Source of the DNA: Candidatus Poribacteria bacterium
GTDB taxonomy: Bacteria > Abyssobacteria > SURF-5
Assembly: GCA_016215705.1 (NCBI GenBank)
Contig: JACRIR010000130.1
Location: 11,485-75,484 of the forward strand
DNA: 64,000 nucleotides
Direction of reading: 5' to 3'
Position numbers and translations under genes: made by a program. Positions within the stretch are counted from its first letter, which is position 1, and every line of letters begins with the position of its first letter. Below the pieces are notes generated by a model. That model did not search any database. It saw nothing but the letters and a program-made list of their open reading frames with translations, and had not been told where the DNA came from. This document shows, in pieces, positions 43,266 through 51,697 of this stretch.

Positions 43266-43293
43266 GTAGGGGCACGGCGCGCCGTGCCCCTAC
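43266..43293. repeat. GTAGGGGC-family palindrome (perfect)
   Basis: A 28-bp perfect palindrome beginning GTAGGGGCACGGCG. From here to 43678 no gene is evident; an 8-bp stem TTCTTATC/GATAAGAA lies near 43540-43572. Confidence 0.75.
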
Positions 43294-43678
43294 GGGAACC
43301 GACAAAACAGAGTTGACAGAACACTAGCCTCTCATCGCTTTGCCACGTATTAGTCACTGCCTGAAATACCTCAAAAAGGGTGTCTCATAGTCTGTTTTGC
43401 GCCTCAAATTGTTATTCGATTGCAGGCATATCCTAATCCTGTCCACCACAAGATTTGCAAGTCTATTCGAGACAATATGTTATAGCTTGAGCAAGGAGAA
43501 TATCTGACTCTGGCAGATTTCTTGCATATATATTTCTCGTTCTTATCAGAACATAAGCTTGGCGATAAGAAGCGCCGAATCCTAAGCTGGATAAAGACAC
43601 GCGTGGCTCTTAGAGACTCGTTCTAGCGAACGGCACTGTGTTCATAAGATTCGTTAAGTGAGCTTGGAGGACGAGGCT

Positions 43679-43969
43679 ATGCGAGCCATGACATGGTTGG
43701 TAATTGGTCTGTGTGTGGCGGTGGGCACATACATGTACGTAATGACACTCTGTTACCTCTGCGATGTGCATGAGGAAAAGAAACGGGCGAAGCAAGACGC
43801 AGAGGACAAGAGGCGAAAGCAGGAATTGCATCGTGCTCTGGAACAGGTGGAAATGCAGCGCAAGCAAGAAGTTGAGCAGCGGAGACGCGCTGCCCAAGAG
43901 CAGAGACTGCGCATGCCTGGCGGTTCGGCTTTCAAGCGTTCGGCAACGACAAGCGCCGTCCCTTCCTGA
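43679..43969 (+). CDS. Hypothetical small membrane protein with a charged coiled coil
   Basis: Unrecognised, 96 aa. One membrane helix (residues about 4-28, WLVIGLCVAVGTYMYVMTLC) is followed by a strongly charged Glu/Lys/Arg/Gln coiled coil (30-80) and a Ser/Thr tail. A clear ribosome site, GGAGG at 43666-43670, lies 8 bp before ATG 43679, which supports translation. No neighbour points to a function. Confidence 0.6.
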   Translation: MRAMTWLVIGLCVAVGTYMYVMTLCYLCDVHEEKKRAKQDAEDKRRKQELHRALEQVEMQRKQEVEQRRRAAQEQRLRMPGGSAFKRSATTSAVPS

Positions 43970-44018
43970 GGCCGGGTGGATTCGCGGACGCTTTATTGCG
44001 TCCGACAGCGATAGATGA

Positions 44019-44024
44019 TAAAAT
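44019..44024 (+). promoter_or_regulatory. Possible promoter of the 44100-44264 RNA
   Basis: TAAAAT at 44019-44024 is one base from the -10 consensus. TTGCGT lies 17 bp upstream (43996-44001) within a CGGACGC/GCGTCCG hairpin that may end the preceding gene. Confidence 0.35.
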
Positions 44025-44099
44025 TAAAAGGGATTGGAGAGATCAGGGAAAAAAAGAGGAGAGGCAAATCCCCAGATACTAACAACTCACAAATAGTTT

Positions 44100-44264
44100 G
44101 CGGGCAACCTTAATAGGTGTGGGTGGACGGTGGGCGTCGGTTAACGGGGACGACCGACGCCTATGCCCGCAAAATAAATAGATTTCGGGAAAGATATTCC
44201 GCACCTCCTAAAATAAAAAACGGGAGTCCCGCGTGCCAGTCGGAATACTTTCCCGAATTTTTTT
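44100..44264 (+). ncRNA. Candidate structured small RNA with intrinsic terminator
   Basis: Helix A: GCGGGCA (44100-44106) with 44164-44170. Inside it, helix B: GGCGTCGGT (44133-44141) with 44153-44161, 9 bp. Then helix C: 44184-44201 with 44241-44257, 17 bp with one bulged A, followed by seven T (44258-44264). No ORF runs through it. The next gene is convergent, so this is not an obvious leader. Class unknown; alternatively it is a mobile-element end. Confidence 0.45.
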
Positions 44265-44315
44265 GTCTCGGGAGCACCGAAAGACGAACGGGCGAGAATC
44301 CCGCGCACACGGGCG

Positions 44316-44358
44316 CTAATTTGGGGACACCATGCGGCATGGTGTCCCCAAATTAGCT
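44316..44358. repeat. REP-like palindrome, copy 8
   Basis: A perfect 43-bp member with outer arms GCTAATTT/AAATTAGC in place of GCTTATTC/GAATAAGC. Both arms changed together. Confidence 0.9.
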
Positions 44359-44387
44359 TGTCTTTACGCTAAGTATTCTTGCGCGGA

Positions 44388-44909
44388 TTATGTCAGGCGG
44401 GCTGTTTCGGAATAGCGTTTCGGCAGCGTCTGGTAGAGTTCGGTGGCGAATCTCCACAACTGCTCCTGCTCGGGGGTGACGTCGCCAACGATCTTACCCG
44501 GCACACCCATCAGAATCTTCATCGGTGGAACCTGCATCCGGACAGGAACCACGCAGCCGCTGCCGATGATGCAGTTATCGCCGATGTCGGCAAAGTCTTG
44601 AACGACTGCATTCATGCCTACGAGCACGTGCTCGTGGAGTATCACGCCATGCAGGATTGAACCGTGGCCGACATGACTGTTCGGGCCGAGCACGACGGTG
44701 AAGTCGGGCCGCGCGTGGATGATGCAATTATCCTGCACATTCGAGCCGTCGCCGATCTCGATGGCGCACCAATCTCCCCGAAGGCGCGCGCCCGGTCCGA
44801 TAAAGCAATTCTTTCCGATCTTTACGCCTCCGATAACCGTCGCATCAGGATGAACGTACGAGCCCTCGCCTATCTCAGGCGTTTTTCCCTCGAATTCGTA
44901 AATCGGCAT
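44388..44909 (-). CDS. Gamma-carbonic-anhydrase-like hexapeptide-repeat protein
   Basis: A 173-aa left-handed beta-helix protein built of hexapeptide repeats (IGGVKIGKNCFIGPGARLRGD, VGHGSILHG, IGDNCIIGSGCVV by position). Three His/metal-ligand positions of the gamma-CA/PaaY family seem present (IIHARP, HVGHGSILHG). The family holds carbonic anhydrases and acyl-CoA-related proteins of unknown activity. Substrate not assigned. Confidence 0.85.
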   Translation of the reverse strand: MPIYEFEGKTPEIGEGSYVHPDATVIGGVKIGKNCFIGPGARLRGDWCAIEIGDGSNVQDNCIIHARPDFTVVLGPNSHVGHGSILHGVILHEHVLVGMNAVVQDFADIGDNCIIGSGCVVPVRMQVPPMKILMGVPGKIVGDVTPEQEQLWRFATELYQTLPKRYSETARLT

Positions 44910-44932
44910 AAGCCTTCTCCTTTAGACCTCAT

Positions 44933-45064
44933 AATCAAACCGCAAAGGCGCAAAGTTCGCAAAGGGTAAGAAAGTCTAGACTGCGAATAACATCGAATCA
45001 AATGAAGGTTGTTTTCATTCTCACTTGTTCTTCTTTGCGAACTTTGCGCCTTTGCGGTTTGATT
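44933..45064. repeat. 32-bp perfect inverted repeat of the CGCAAAG family
   Basis: 44933-44964 and 45033-45064 are exact inverted complements of 32 bp (core CCGCAAAGGCGCAAAG), separated by 68 bp. Single or paired relatives are at 19447-19510, 21149-21178 and 51619-51645. Confidence 0.85.
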
Positions 45065-45084
45065 TGCTCCTTTTCGCGTGTCGC

Positions 45085-45792
45085 CTACTTAAGGATGTAT
45101 TCCTCACCCGGATTCAACGCCACGACTTTCACGCCTGGCGCTTTTTCCTTCGCGAGCTTCAAGAATTCGGATGCGTCCGGCTCGAGGATGGGGAACGTCT
45201 GATAGTGCATGGGGATCACGGCTTTCGGTTTCAGCAACGTCAGCGCATGCGCCGCCTGGAATGGGTCCATGGTGAAAACGCTGCCGATGGGCAATAGCGC
45301 GAGGTCGAGCTTGTACATGTCGCCGAGTGTGGCCATTGTGGCAAATATGCCGGTGTCGCCTGAGTGATAAATGGTCTTGCCGTTCTCAAGTTTGACAATG
45401 AAGCCGCATGGGCTGCCGCTCGCGGAGGAATGGAACGCCTGTGTCAGCGTAAACTTAATTCCGTCGAGATTCGCCGTGCCACCGATGTTCATCCCGTAGC
45501 CGCCGTTGACAACCTGCTCTTGAGGCACGCCGAAATCGCTCTGCAGTTTGGCGGCTGTTTCGACGAGCCCTATGATCATCGCCTTGGTGGTCAATGCGAT
45601 ATCGACAGCGTTCCCCATGTGATCGAAATGGTCATGTGTGACGAGGATATAGTCGATGTTCTTCAGGTCCGCAAGCTGTGTGCTGCATGATGGATTGCCC
45701 TCGAACCAGGGGTCGATGAGAATGTTCTTGCCGTTTGCGCTCGTTATTTGAAAATTTGCGTGTCCGTGCCACTTGACAATTACATCACCCAT
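45085..45792 (-). CDS. Metal-dependent hydrolase, UlaG/UPF0173 beta-lactamase fold
   Basis: 235 aa. Metallo-beta-lactamase motifs are present: WHGHANFQI at the start, THDHFDHMGN (residues about 52-61), YHSGDTG and PMHYQTFP. These match the UPF0173 group related to UlaG (L-ascorbate-6-phosphate lactonase). Members are soluble single-domain hydrolases; the substrate here is unknown. Confidence 0.87.
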   Translation of the reverse strand: MGDVIVKWHGHANFQITSANGKNILIDPWFEGNPSCSTQLADLKNIDYILVTHDHFDHMGNAVDIALTTKAMIIGLVETAAKLQSDFGVPQEQVVNGGYGMNIGGTANLDGIKFTLTQAFHSSASGSPCGFIVKLENGKTIYHSGDTGIFATMATLGDMYKLDLALLPIGSVFTMDPFQAAHALTLLKPKAVIPMHYQTFPILEPDASEFLKLAKEKAPGVKVVALNPGEEYILK

Positions 45793-45989
45793 AACTCACC
45801 TCCGTGTTTTCAAGCCGACAGCTATCCGTGGGACTTTGTGGGGAGACAACCAAGCGTCGGGCGGAATTATATCAGAGGGCGGAGACTATTTCAAAGGCGA
45901 GATTTGGTGTCTGCAGATTGCGCAGATTCGCACAGCGCGGCATGGCCGCAGCCAAACAGAGAGTCTCGGGCACGATGAATCGCCCCTCA

Positions 45990-46030
45990 GAAAATCGGGG
46001 ACACGATGCGACATCGTGTCCCCGATTTTC
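45990..46030. repeat. REP-like palindrome, copy 9
   Basis: GAAAATCGGGGACACGATG and its exact complement around CGA. It shares the CGATG/CATCG compensatory change with copies 4 and 10. Confidence 0.9.
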
Positions 46031-46046
46031 TTCATTCTTGCCTGCA

Positions 46047-46068
46047 AGGGCGCAATTCATTGCGCCCT
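46047..46068. repeat. GTAGGGGC-family palindrome (core only)
   Basis: AGGGCGCAA, TTCA loop, TTGCGCCCT: 9-bp stem identical in core to the copies at 51827-51850 and 52564-52587. Confidence 0.65.
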
Positions 46069-46076
46069 GCGCCTTC

Positions 46077-47339
46077 TCACCTGAAAAACACAAACGTAAT
46101 AACGACAAAGATCGGAATGAGGATACCGCCGGACCAGAGCATGTAGCCGAAGAAAGAAGGGACTTTCACTTTCTGGTGTTCGCAGATGACTTTGACCATG
46201 AAGTTCGGGCCGTTGCCGATATAAGTGTTGGCGCCCATGAAGACGGCGCCGACGGAAATGGCCTCGAGATATCGCGCGGGCATCCCAACAATCTCCGCTG
46301 GCAAGCCGACGTCCACAGTTAGCCCCTTTGCCAGGCTGAAAAACGTGAGGTACGTCGGAGTATTGTCGAGGAATGAGGAAAGACCGCCCGTTACCCAAAA
46401 GAAGTGCCACGGCTTGGTTATCCCGAACTCCGCGCCCCTGGCCTCTAGGATAAGCAGGACGGGCACCATGGTTATAAAAATGCCGGCGAACAGGACCGCC
46501 ACTTCGATGATCGGAGCATAATTGAATTCATTGTCCTCACGGATGCCTTTTGGAGTGAACACGAGGGAAAGGATCGACATTGCGATCATCGTGCCTTCTC
46601 TCATCGGGGTCCGGAGCAGAATGACGCTTAACATTATTCCTATAATAAAAACGACGTTTATCTTTCCGCGCATGCCTATGGGCGTGACCATCGTGACGTC
46701 CCACGTCTTCACTTCTTCGGATTCCTTGTTCCAAAAGTGGCGGTCCGTAAGATAGAAGACAAGCAACACAATTCCTGTTCCGATCAACCATTGCGGAATG
46801 AGCCGCAAAGTCCAAAAAAACGGGACCCCTCTCAGGTAGCCCATGAACAGAGGCGGATCCCCGATTGGTGTAAGAAGTCCGCCGATATTGCACACGATAA
46901 AGATAAAGAAAATCGGGATATGATATACATAGTTCCTTTCACTATTTGTGCGCAGAACGGGCCTGATAAGAAGCATCGCAGCGCCGGTCGTGCCGAACAG
47001 ATTTGCGATGACGGCCCCGATGGCGAGAAAAATCGTGTTATTCCTCGGCGTCGCCTGAATGTCGCCACTCAGGAATATCCCGCCAGAAATCACAAAGAGC
47101 GAGCCAAGCAGCACAATAAACGAGATGAACTCTTCGAGCGAATGAATAATGGGATGGAAATCGTTGTGATAGCCAAACAGAATAAGCACGGGTACTGACA
47201 AGATTCCCGCAATGATAGCCTTATTGCGATTGCTTTCCCAGAAATGCTCCAAAGCCAATGGGAACACCGCGATGGCAAGCAACAAAGCAACGAAAAAACC
47301 CATCGACCAGAATGGCAGAGTCTTTCCTAATTCTTCCAT
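46077..47339 (-). CDS. NhaD/CitMHS-type sodium:proton antiporter family protein
   Basis: A 420-aa inner-membrane protein with about 12 hydrophobic segments, of the ion-transporter superfamily. Conserved re-entrant-type segments are GAVIANLFGTTGAAMLLIRP, IGGLLTPIGDPPLFMGYLRG and GGLSSFLDNTPTYLTFF in the two repeats. Family members exchange Na+ for H+ or carry organic acids. The TPIGDPP and DNTPTYL motifs favour the CitMHS_2 sodium:proton antiporter group. Confidence 0.83.
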   Translation of the reverse strand: MEELGKTLPFWSMGFFVALLLAIAVFPLALEHFWESNRNKAIIAGILSVPVLILFGYHNDFHPIIHSLEEFISFIVLLGSLFVISGGIFLSGDIQATPRNNTIFLAIGAVIANLFGTTGAAMLLIRPVLRTNSERNYVYHIPIFFIFIVCNIGGLLTPIGDPPLFMGYLRGVPFFWTLRLIPQWLIGTGIVLLVFYLTDRHFWNKESEEVKTWDVTMVTPIGMRGKINVVFIIGIMLSVILLRTPMREGTMIAMSILSLVFTPKGIREDNEFNYAPIIEVAVLFAGIFITMVPVLLILEARGAEFGITKPWHFFWVTGGLSSFLDNTPTYLTFFSLAKGLTVDVGLPAEIVGMPARYLEAISVGAVFMGANTYIGNGPNFMVKVICEHQKVKVPSFFGYMLWSGGILIPIFVVITFVFFR

Positions 47340-47477
47340 GATTTTTCTCTTTCCAATCTTGTTTTACTTTGTCGGGTGCGCGTACCATTTGTTCGACAAC
47401 AGAGGCATGAAATGCGAGGGCATGGGGTGACTCATAGCCCACATTCTAACAGAGGCCCCAAGCGAATGTCAAACACA

Positions 47478-47514
47478 ACATATTGGGGTTAATAATAATT
47501 TCGCCCCTTTATGT
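47478..47514. other. Hairpin upstream of the antiporter gene
   Basis: CAACAT...GGGG and CCCC...ATGTTG can pair around an AT-rich loop. It lies between the 54-aa gene and the antiporter gene on the minus strand, so it could be a terminator or attenuator. The rest of the gap 47340-47606 shows nothing. Confidence 0.3.
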
Positions 47515-47606
47515 TGGTGTGACAGGGCATCGGGCATTTCTATGAGATTGTCTTACGGAAGGGTAAATGCAGGCGGGTCAATAAGAAGATTGTGGAAGCT
47601 TTGCGC

Positions 47607-47771
47607 TCATGCGTTGTCCTTCTTCCATTTCTCTATGAATAGGCGAGCCTCGGAATAACAGGAGGGGCAATAAGTGTGCGTGACTTGTTTGGTTATCAGT
47701 TCAGCCTTGATCGGCTTTCTCCAGCCCTGCGGGCTCCGCACTTTCTGGCAGCTACAACATTGCACTGTCAT
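47607..47771 (-). CDS. 54-aa zinc-ribbon protein
   Basis: A small gene read on the minus strand from ATG 47771 to TGA 47607, with AAAGGAG 9 bases before the ATG. Two knuckles are present: C5-C6-S-C8 followed by QKVR, and C35-P-S-C38 (THTYCPSCY). The layout C-x-x-C-x-K-[IV]-R ... H-x-Y-C-P-x-C matches a short cysteine module often found at the C terminus of PAS/sensor-kinase proteins in delta-proteobacteria; here it stands alone. Function unknown; zinc binding is inferred. Confidence 0.65.
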   Translation of the reverse strand: MTVQCCSCQKVRSPQGWRKPIKAELITKQVTHTYCPSCYSEARLFIEKWKKDNA

Positions 47772-47911
47772 TTCTCTCAACTCCTTTGCGCGAACTCGAT
47801 CCGACGTTGCTTCGGTGTCAGTGTTCCCGGATGCGCTTCATTCCGGGTTGCGTGTGGTCTTTCTGGAGGAATTATCGGCAGGCTGGGTACGGAACTTTAG
47901 CCAGCGCGCAG

Positions 47912-48973
47912 TCAGGAGTTTAGGGCAGGAGGCGTCTCGGACTCAATTCGCGCGAACGCTTCGCTGAACTCATCAAACAGATTCTTCTTGTACAGATCGG
48001 GAAGAAAACCGGCTCTGACACCATTGAGGCACAGAGTCTTGATTTCCTGCCAGTCGAGGCCGAGCATCTCACTGGAGACTTTGTATTCATCGGTCAATGA
48101 AGAGCCGAACATGTCGGGGTCATCGCTGTTCAGGGTGATCAGCAATCCGCGGCGCAGATAATCGGGAAGCGGGTGGTCCGCGTATGAGCGCGTCGCGCCC
48201 GTCGCCACATTGCTGGTCGGACACATGTCGACCGCGATGTTGTGGATGCGCATATATTCGAGCAGTTGCTCATCCGCGCGCGCGCCGAGGCCATGTCCTA
48301 TGCGCTCGGCCCCGAGGGACGTGACTGCGCCCCACACGCTCGCCGATCCGACAACCTCACCCGCATGCGCGACGACGTGCAAACCCTCCTTGCGCGCAAA
48401 CTCGAATTGTTTAACGAATATCTCCGGCGAATAGTGCAGTTCGTCGCCTCCCAGCCCCACGGCGATAACCCCGCGCGCCTGATTCTCGAGCGCCTCGCGC
48501 ACCGTCTGCCAGGCGTGTTCATGGCCAAACTGTCGCCCCACGTCGAATATGAAGCGAGCTTCTATTCCTTTCTCGCGGGCTACTCTTGTCGCGCCGGCAT
48601 CGATCCCGCGCATCACCGTCTCCATGGAAATCCCGTATAGTCTGGACATCGTCGGAGCTATCGTTATTTCCGCGTACCGCACGTTTTGGGAGTGCAGATT
48701 CTCGAGCACGTCAACACAAGCTTCCTCGAAGTCCTCGACCTCTCGCAGACATTTGCATCGCAGCCGATATGAATCGAGGAAGTTGATGAGATGTCCGAAA
48801 CGGTGGCGCCCTGTTTCCGGGTTGATCACCAGCCCGGCGACATCGATCGAGTTTCTTTGAGCGAGTCGCTCGATCGTCCGCGAAGGGATCGATCCCTCAA
48901 GATGCACGTGGAGCTCGACTTTCGGCATTTGCTCTATGGCGCGAAAAAGGTTGTCTTGCCGGCCTGCTTCCAT
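47912..48973 (-). CDS. add: Adenosine deaminase family protein
   Basis: 353 aa. Amidohydrolase motifs: KVELHVHLEGS (metal His pair), AHAGE, IGHGL with the catalytic His and the ITLNSDDPDMFG metal Asp. The enzyme deaminates adenosine (or a related aminopurine) in purine salvage. ATG 48973 is used because AGGAGG lies just upstream; an in-frame ATG at 49033 lies inside a REP-like palindrome. Confidence 0.9.
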   Translation of the reverse strand: MEAGRQDNLFRAIEQMPKVELHVHLEGSIPSRTIERLAQRNSIDVAGLVINPETGRHRFGHLINFLDSYRLRCKCLREVEDFEEACVDVLENLHSQNVRYAEITIAPTMSRLYGISMETVMRGIDAGATRVAREKGIEARFIFDVGRQFGHEHAWQTVREALENQARGVIAVGLGGDELHYSPEIFVKQFEFARKEGLHVVAHAGEVVGSASVWGAVTSLGAERIGHGLGARADEQLLEYMRIHNIAVDMCPTSNVATGATRSYADHPLPDYLRRGLLITLNSDDPDMFGSSLTDEYKVSSEMLGLDWQEIKTLCLNGVRAGFLPDLYKKNLFDEFSEAFARIESETPPALNS

Positions 48974-49005
48974 TTGTCTTCCTCCTGAGAAACTGGCGAC
49001 TGTCG

Positions 49006-49052
49006 CCCCTAATTCGGGGACACGATGCGGCATCGTGTCCCCGAATTAGGGG
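49006..49052. repeat. REP-like palindrome, copy 10
   Basis: A perfect 47-bp member: outer arms CCCCTAATTCG and complement, inner ACACGATG/CATCGTGT, loop CGG. Between the divergent add and UDP-GlcNAc epimerase genes. Confidence 0.9.
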
Positions 49053-49124
49053 GGCATCGTTTCCCTGAATAAGTGTCCATCCGCCGTTGCGTAATTCATG
49101 CCAAACATGCAGAACACAGATTCA

Positions 49125-49154
49125 TTGCAATCACAATCCTGATAATAATATAAT
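49125..49154 (+). promoter_or_regulatory. Sigma-70 promoter of the UDP-GlcNAc epimerase gene
   Basis: TTGCAA (49125-49130) and TATAAT (49149-49154), 18 bp apart. Same -35, -10 and spacer as the pyk promoter. Confidence 0.65.
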
Positions 49155-49193
49155 GAATCAACTCTTGTGAATGCAACATGGAAGGAGATGAGG

Positions 49194-50339
49194 ATGCCAC
49201 AGGTCGACAAGAAACTCAGAATGCTCATCGTCTTCGGAACCAGGCCGGAAGCCATAAAACTGGCCCCTGTTGTTCGCGAGGCCGCGAAAAGACAGTGGGC
49301 GCAGCCCATTGTTTGTGTCACAGCTCAGCACAGGGAGATGCTTGACCAGATGCTCGCGGTCTTCGGCATCCGGCCGGATGTCGACCTTGGCATCATGACT
49401 CACAAACAGAGCCTGCACGCGATAACCGCCAAGATATTGACGGGCCTGCACAAGGTTATTGAGCAAACGCGCCCGCATCTTATTATTGCCCAGGGCGACA
49501 CCACCACGACATTTGCCGCGAGCCTCGCAGCGTTCTATGCGAGGGTCCCGGTTGCCCACGTTGAAGCCGGTTTGAGAACGTATAGGAAGGATGAACCGTT
49601 TCCGGAAGAAGTAAACCGCAAACTCGCCGATGCGCTTGCCGACTTTTACTTTGCCGCCACCGAGGGGAATCGCAAGAATCTTCTGAGCGAAGGAACTGAT
49701 CCCGGCCGAATATTCGTGGTCGGAAACACTGTTGTCGATGCCCTCCGGCGCATCTTGAGGGCCAATCGGGAAAAGAGCTCGTTTGACGATCTGCCTGTTT
49801 TCGAGCGACACAGAAAAATTGTTGTCGTTACCGCCCACAGGAGAGAGAGTTTCGGCGAACCGCTCATAAACATCTGTCAGGCGATAAGAAAAATCGCGGA
49901 GTCGAACGACGACGTGGAGGTCGTGTATCCGGTCCACCTGAATCCGAACGTGCTCATTCCCGTCCGCAGAATGCTCGGAGGAAACAAGAGAATTCATTTG
50001 CTTCCGCCGCTCGACTACTTTTCATTTGTCGAACTGCTCCGGCGCTCTTCACTGATACTCACGGACTCGGGCGGCGTCCAGGAGGAAGCGCCCACGCTCG
50101 GGAAACCGGTCATCGTAATGCGTGAAGTCACCGAAAGACCCGAGGGCGTGGACGCCGGATTCGTGAGGATAGTCGGGACCGGTGGCAGCCCAATCGTGAA
50201 AGCCGCGCAAGAGCTTCTGGAAGACTCGTCCGCTCGTTCACGCCTGAAGAAGATTCCGAATCCATACGGCGACGGACGCGCCGCACACAGGATTCTGAAC
50301 GTAATCGGTAGGTATCGCGCATCGCTGCTCTCTGAATAA
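49194..50339 (+). CDS. wecB: UDP-N-acetylglucosamine 2-epimerase (non-hydrolysing)
   Basis: Interconverts UDP-GlcNAc and UDP-ManNAc for surface polysaccharide synthesis. Motifs: FGTRPEAIKLAPV, the AQHREMLDQ segment, AQGDTTTTFA, VEAGLRTYRKDEPFPEE, TAHRRESFGEP, LTDSGGVQEEAP and the REVTERPEG motif. About 380 aa, normal length. ATG 49194 has AAGGAG 6 bp upstream; earlier in-frame starts are less well placed. No other polysaccharide genes are adjacent. Confidence 0.94.
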   Translation: MPQVDKKLRMLIVFGTRPEAIKLAPVVREAAKRQWAQPIVCVTAQHREMLDQMLAVFGIRPDVDLGIMTHKQSLHAITAKILTGLHKVIEQTRPHLIIAQGDTTTTFAASLAAFYARVPVAHVEAGLRTYRKDEPFPEEVNRKLADALADFYFAATEGNRKNLLSEGTDPGRIFVVGNTVVDALRRILRANREKSSFDDLPVFERHRKIVVVTAHRRESFGEPLINICQAIRKIAESNDDVEVVYPVHLNPNVLIPVRRMLGGNKRIHLLPPLDYFSFVELLRRSSLILTDSGGVQEEAPTLGKPVIVMREVTERPEGVDAGFVRIVGTGGSPIVKAAQELLEDSSARSRLKKIPNPYGDGRAAHRILNVIGRYRASLLSE

Positions 50340-50559
50340 TAGGCACAGAGCCGATGCGCGGGTCCGTCCGTGACTCGCGCTGCAACACCCCGTAGGCGCA
50401 CGCGAGGCGCTCCTGTCAGAATTCCTGCCGGCATGTAAGAAAATGATACATTCTGCGCATTCTTTGTGCATCAAAATGGAAGAATCCCTGTGAGGCCGAA
50501 GAATGAGCGATGGCCATATCAGCTTGATGCAGTTGGTGTTATGAACTTATTGCAGTTGA

Positions 50560-50575
50560 TGGCACAGAAAGTGCT
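50560..50575 (+). promoter_or_regulatory. Candidate sigma-54 promoter
   Basis: TGGCACAGAAAGTGCT matches the -24/-12 consensus TGGCACGNNNNTTGCW at all but two defined positions, with correct GG-to-GC spacing. It lies 92 bp before the response-regulator gene. The rest of the 328-bp gap 50340-50667 shows nothing. Confidence 0.45.
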
Positions 50576-50667
50576 TGCCAAAGCAACCGTATAGGTGTTT
50601 TTATTTATTACTATCATCATTATCATTCATTCAATGACTGTCTGAGACAGCGGAAAGGGGTATCGTA

Positions 50668-51606
50668 ATGAGCAAAATCATCGCAATCGTGGAAGATGAC
50701 CGCGACCTCGGCGAGATAATACGCACTCGCCTGCAGGGCGCCGGTTATCAATGCTTCCTCATCCCGGACAGCGAGAAGGCTTTCCCCATCCTCAAGAATA
50801 AGAAACCCGATCTCGCGATACTCGACGTCATGATGCCGAAGGTGAGCGGATACGAGTTGTGCCGTCATATCAGGCGCGACCCTTTGATCTTCATGATTCC
50901 CGTACTCATGTTATCGGCGCTCGGCGGGGAACCGGAGATTTCGCACGCTTTGGAGCAGGGGGCCGACGACTATCTTGTGAAGCCTTTCGACCTCGGGGTC
51001 CTCTTCGCAAAGGTCAAGGCGCTCCTCGAAAAACAGGCGCGCACTTTGCAGAAAAATCCGCTCACTGATCTCTACGGAGGAGAATACCTCAAGAGATTGA
51101 TCACGAACAAACTCTTTCGCGATGAACTCATAGCCGCGTGCTACTTCACGCTCACGCACTTCGGTCCTTATGTCAAACTCTATGGCAGCCAGAAACGCGA
51201 CGAAGCAGTGAAAGCCTTGTCCGACGCGCTGAAAGAAGTCACCCGCGATTCGGGCGTGTATGAATGCGCGATCACGCATCTGGGTGGACCCGACTTCATA
51301 GTACTACTTTCCGTCAAGGATTTCGAGAGGTACTGCAAGGAAGTCATCTCGCGGTTTCAGCATCGGAGGAATGCGCTGTACAATGCCGTGGACCTGAACC
51401 GGGGATCAATAGAGGTGGAGGCAAACGGCGGAACAAGGACCGATTATCCGATCATGTCGGTCTCAGTGGGAGTCGTCACGAACGAGCGCATCAAATTCCG
51501 CGAGAGCGCGCAGATGGTAAAGGTCGCGGGCGAAGTCAATAAGCGCGCACAGCAACAGCAGAACAATGGACACCTCGAGATATTGAGGGAAGCAATACTG
51601 CTGTAG
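50668..51606 (+). CDS. Response regulator with a degenerate GGDEF-like output domain
   Basis: 312 aa. The receiver domain (1-122) has the acidic pocket E9-D10-D11, the phospho-accepting D53 (LDVMMP) and K105 (VKPFD). The C-terminal domain (about 130-300) has the outline of a diguanylate cyclase, but the active-site loop reads GGPDF (206-210) in place of GG[DE]EF, so cyclase activity is unlikely. It may bind c-di-GMP or a partner protein. No cognate kinase is adjacent. A possible sigma-54 promoter lies upstream. Confidence 0.82.
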   Translation: MSKIIAIVEDDRDLGEIIRTRLQGAGYQCFLIPDSEKAFPILKNKKPDLAILDVMMPKVSGYELCRHIRRDPLIFMIPVLMLSALGGEPEISHALEQGADDYLVKPFDLGVLFAKVKALLEKQARTLQKNPLTDLYGGEYLKRLITNKLFRDELIAACYFTLTHFGPYVKLYGSQKRDEAVKALSDALKEVTRDSGVYECAITHLGGPDFIVLLSVKDFERYCKEVISRFQHRRNALYNAVDLNRGSIEVEANGGTRTDYPIMSVSVGVVTNERIKFRESAQMVKVAGEVNKRAQQQQNNGHLEILREAILL

Positions 51607-51618
51607 CCCGAGGATGCT

Positions 51619-51645
51619 TTCACCGCAAAGGCGCAAAGAGCGCGA
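51619..51645. repeat. CGCAAAG-family repeat
   Basis: CACCGCAAAGGCGCAAAGAG and following bases. Single copy of the family that forms the 32-bp inverted repeat at 44933-45064. Confidence 0.6.
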
Positions 51646-51697
51646 AGGAACCAACAAAAATTATTCAAGAGACCAAGACACCGACGAGTATTTGAGA

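Noticed and set aside
47674-47967. A 97-codon plus-strand ORF
   Set aside because: It is a shadow of the minus-strand 54-aa zinc-ribbon gene and the end of add, with no motif of its own.
48974-49033. Longer start for adenosine deaminase
   Set aside because: The upstream ATG lies in a REP-like palindrome. AGGAGG precedes ATG 48973.
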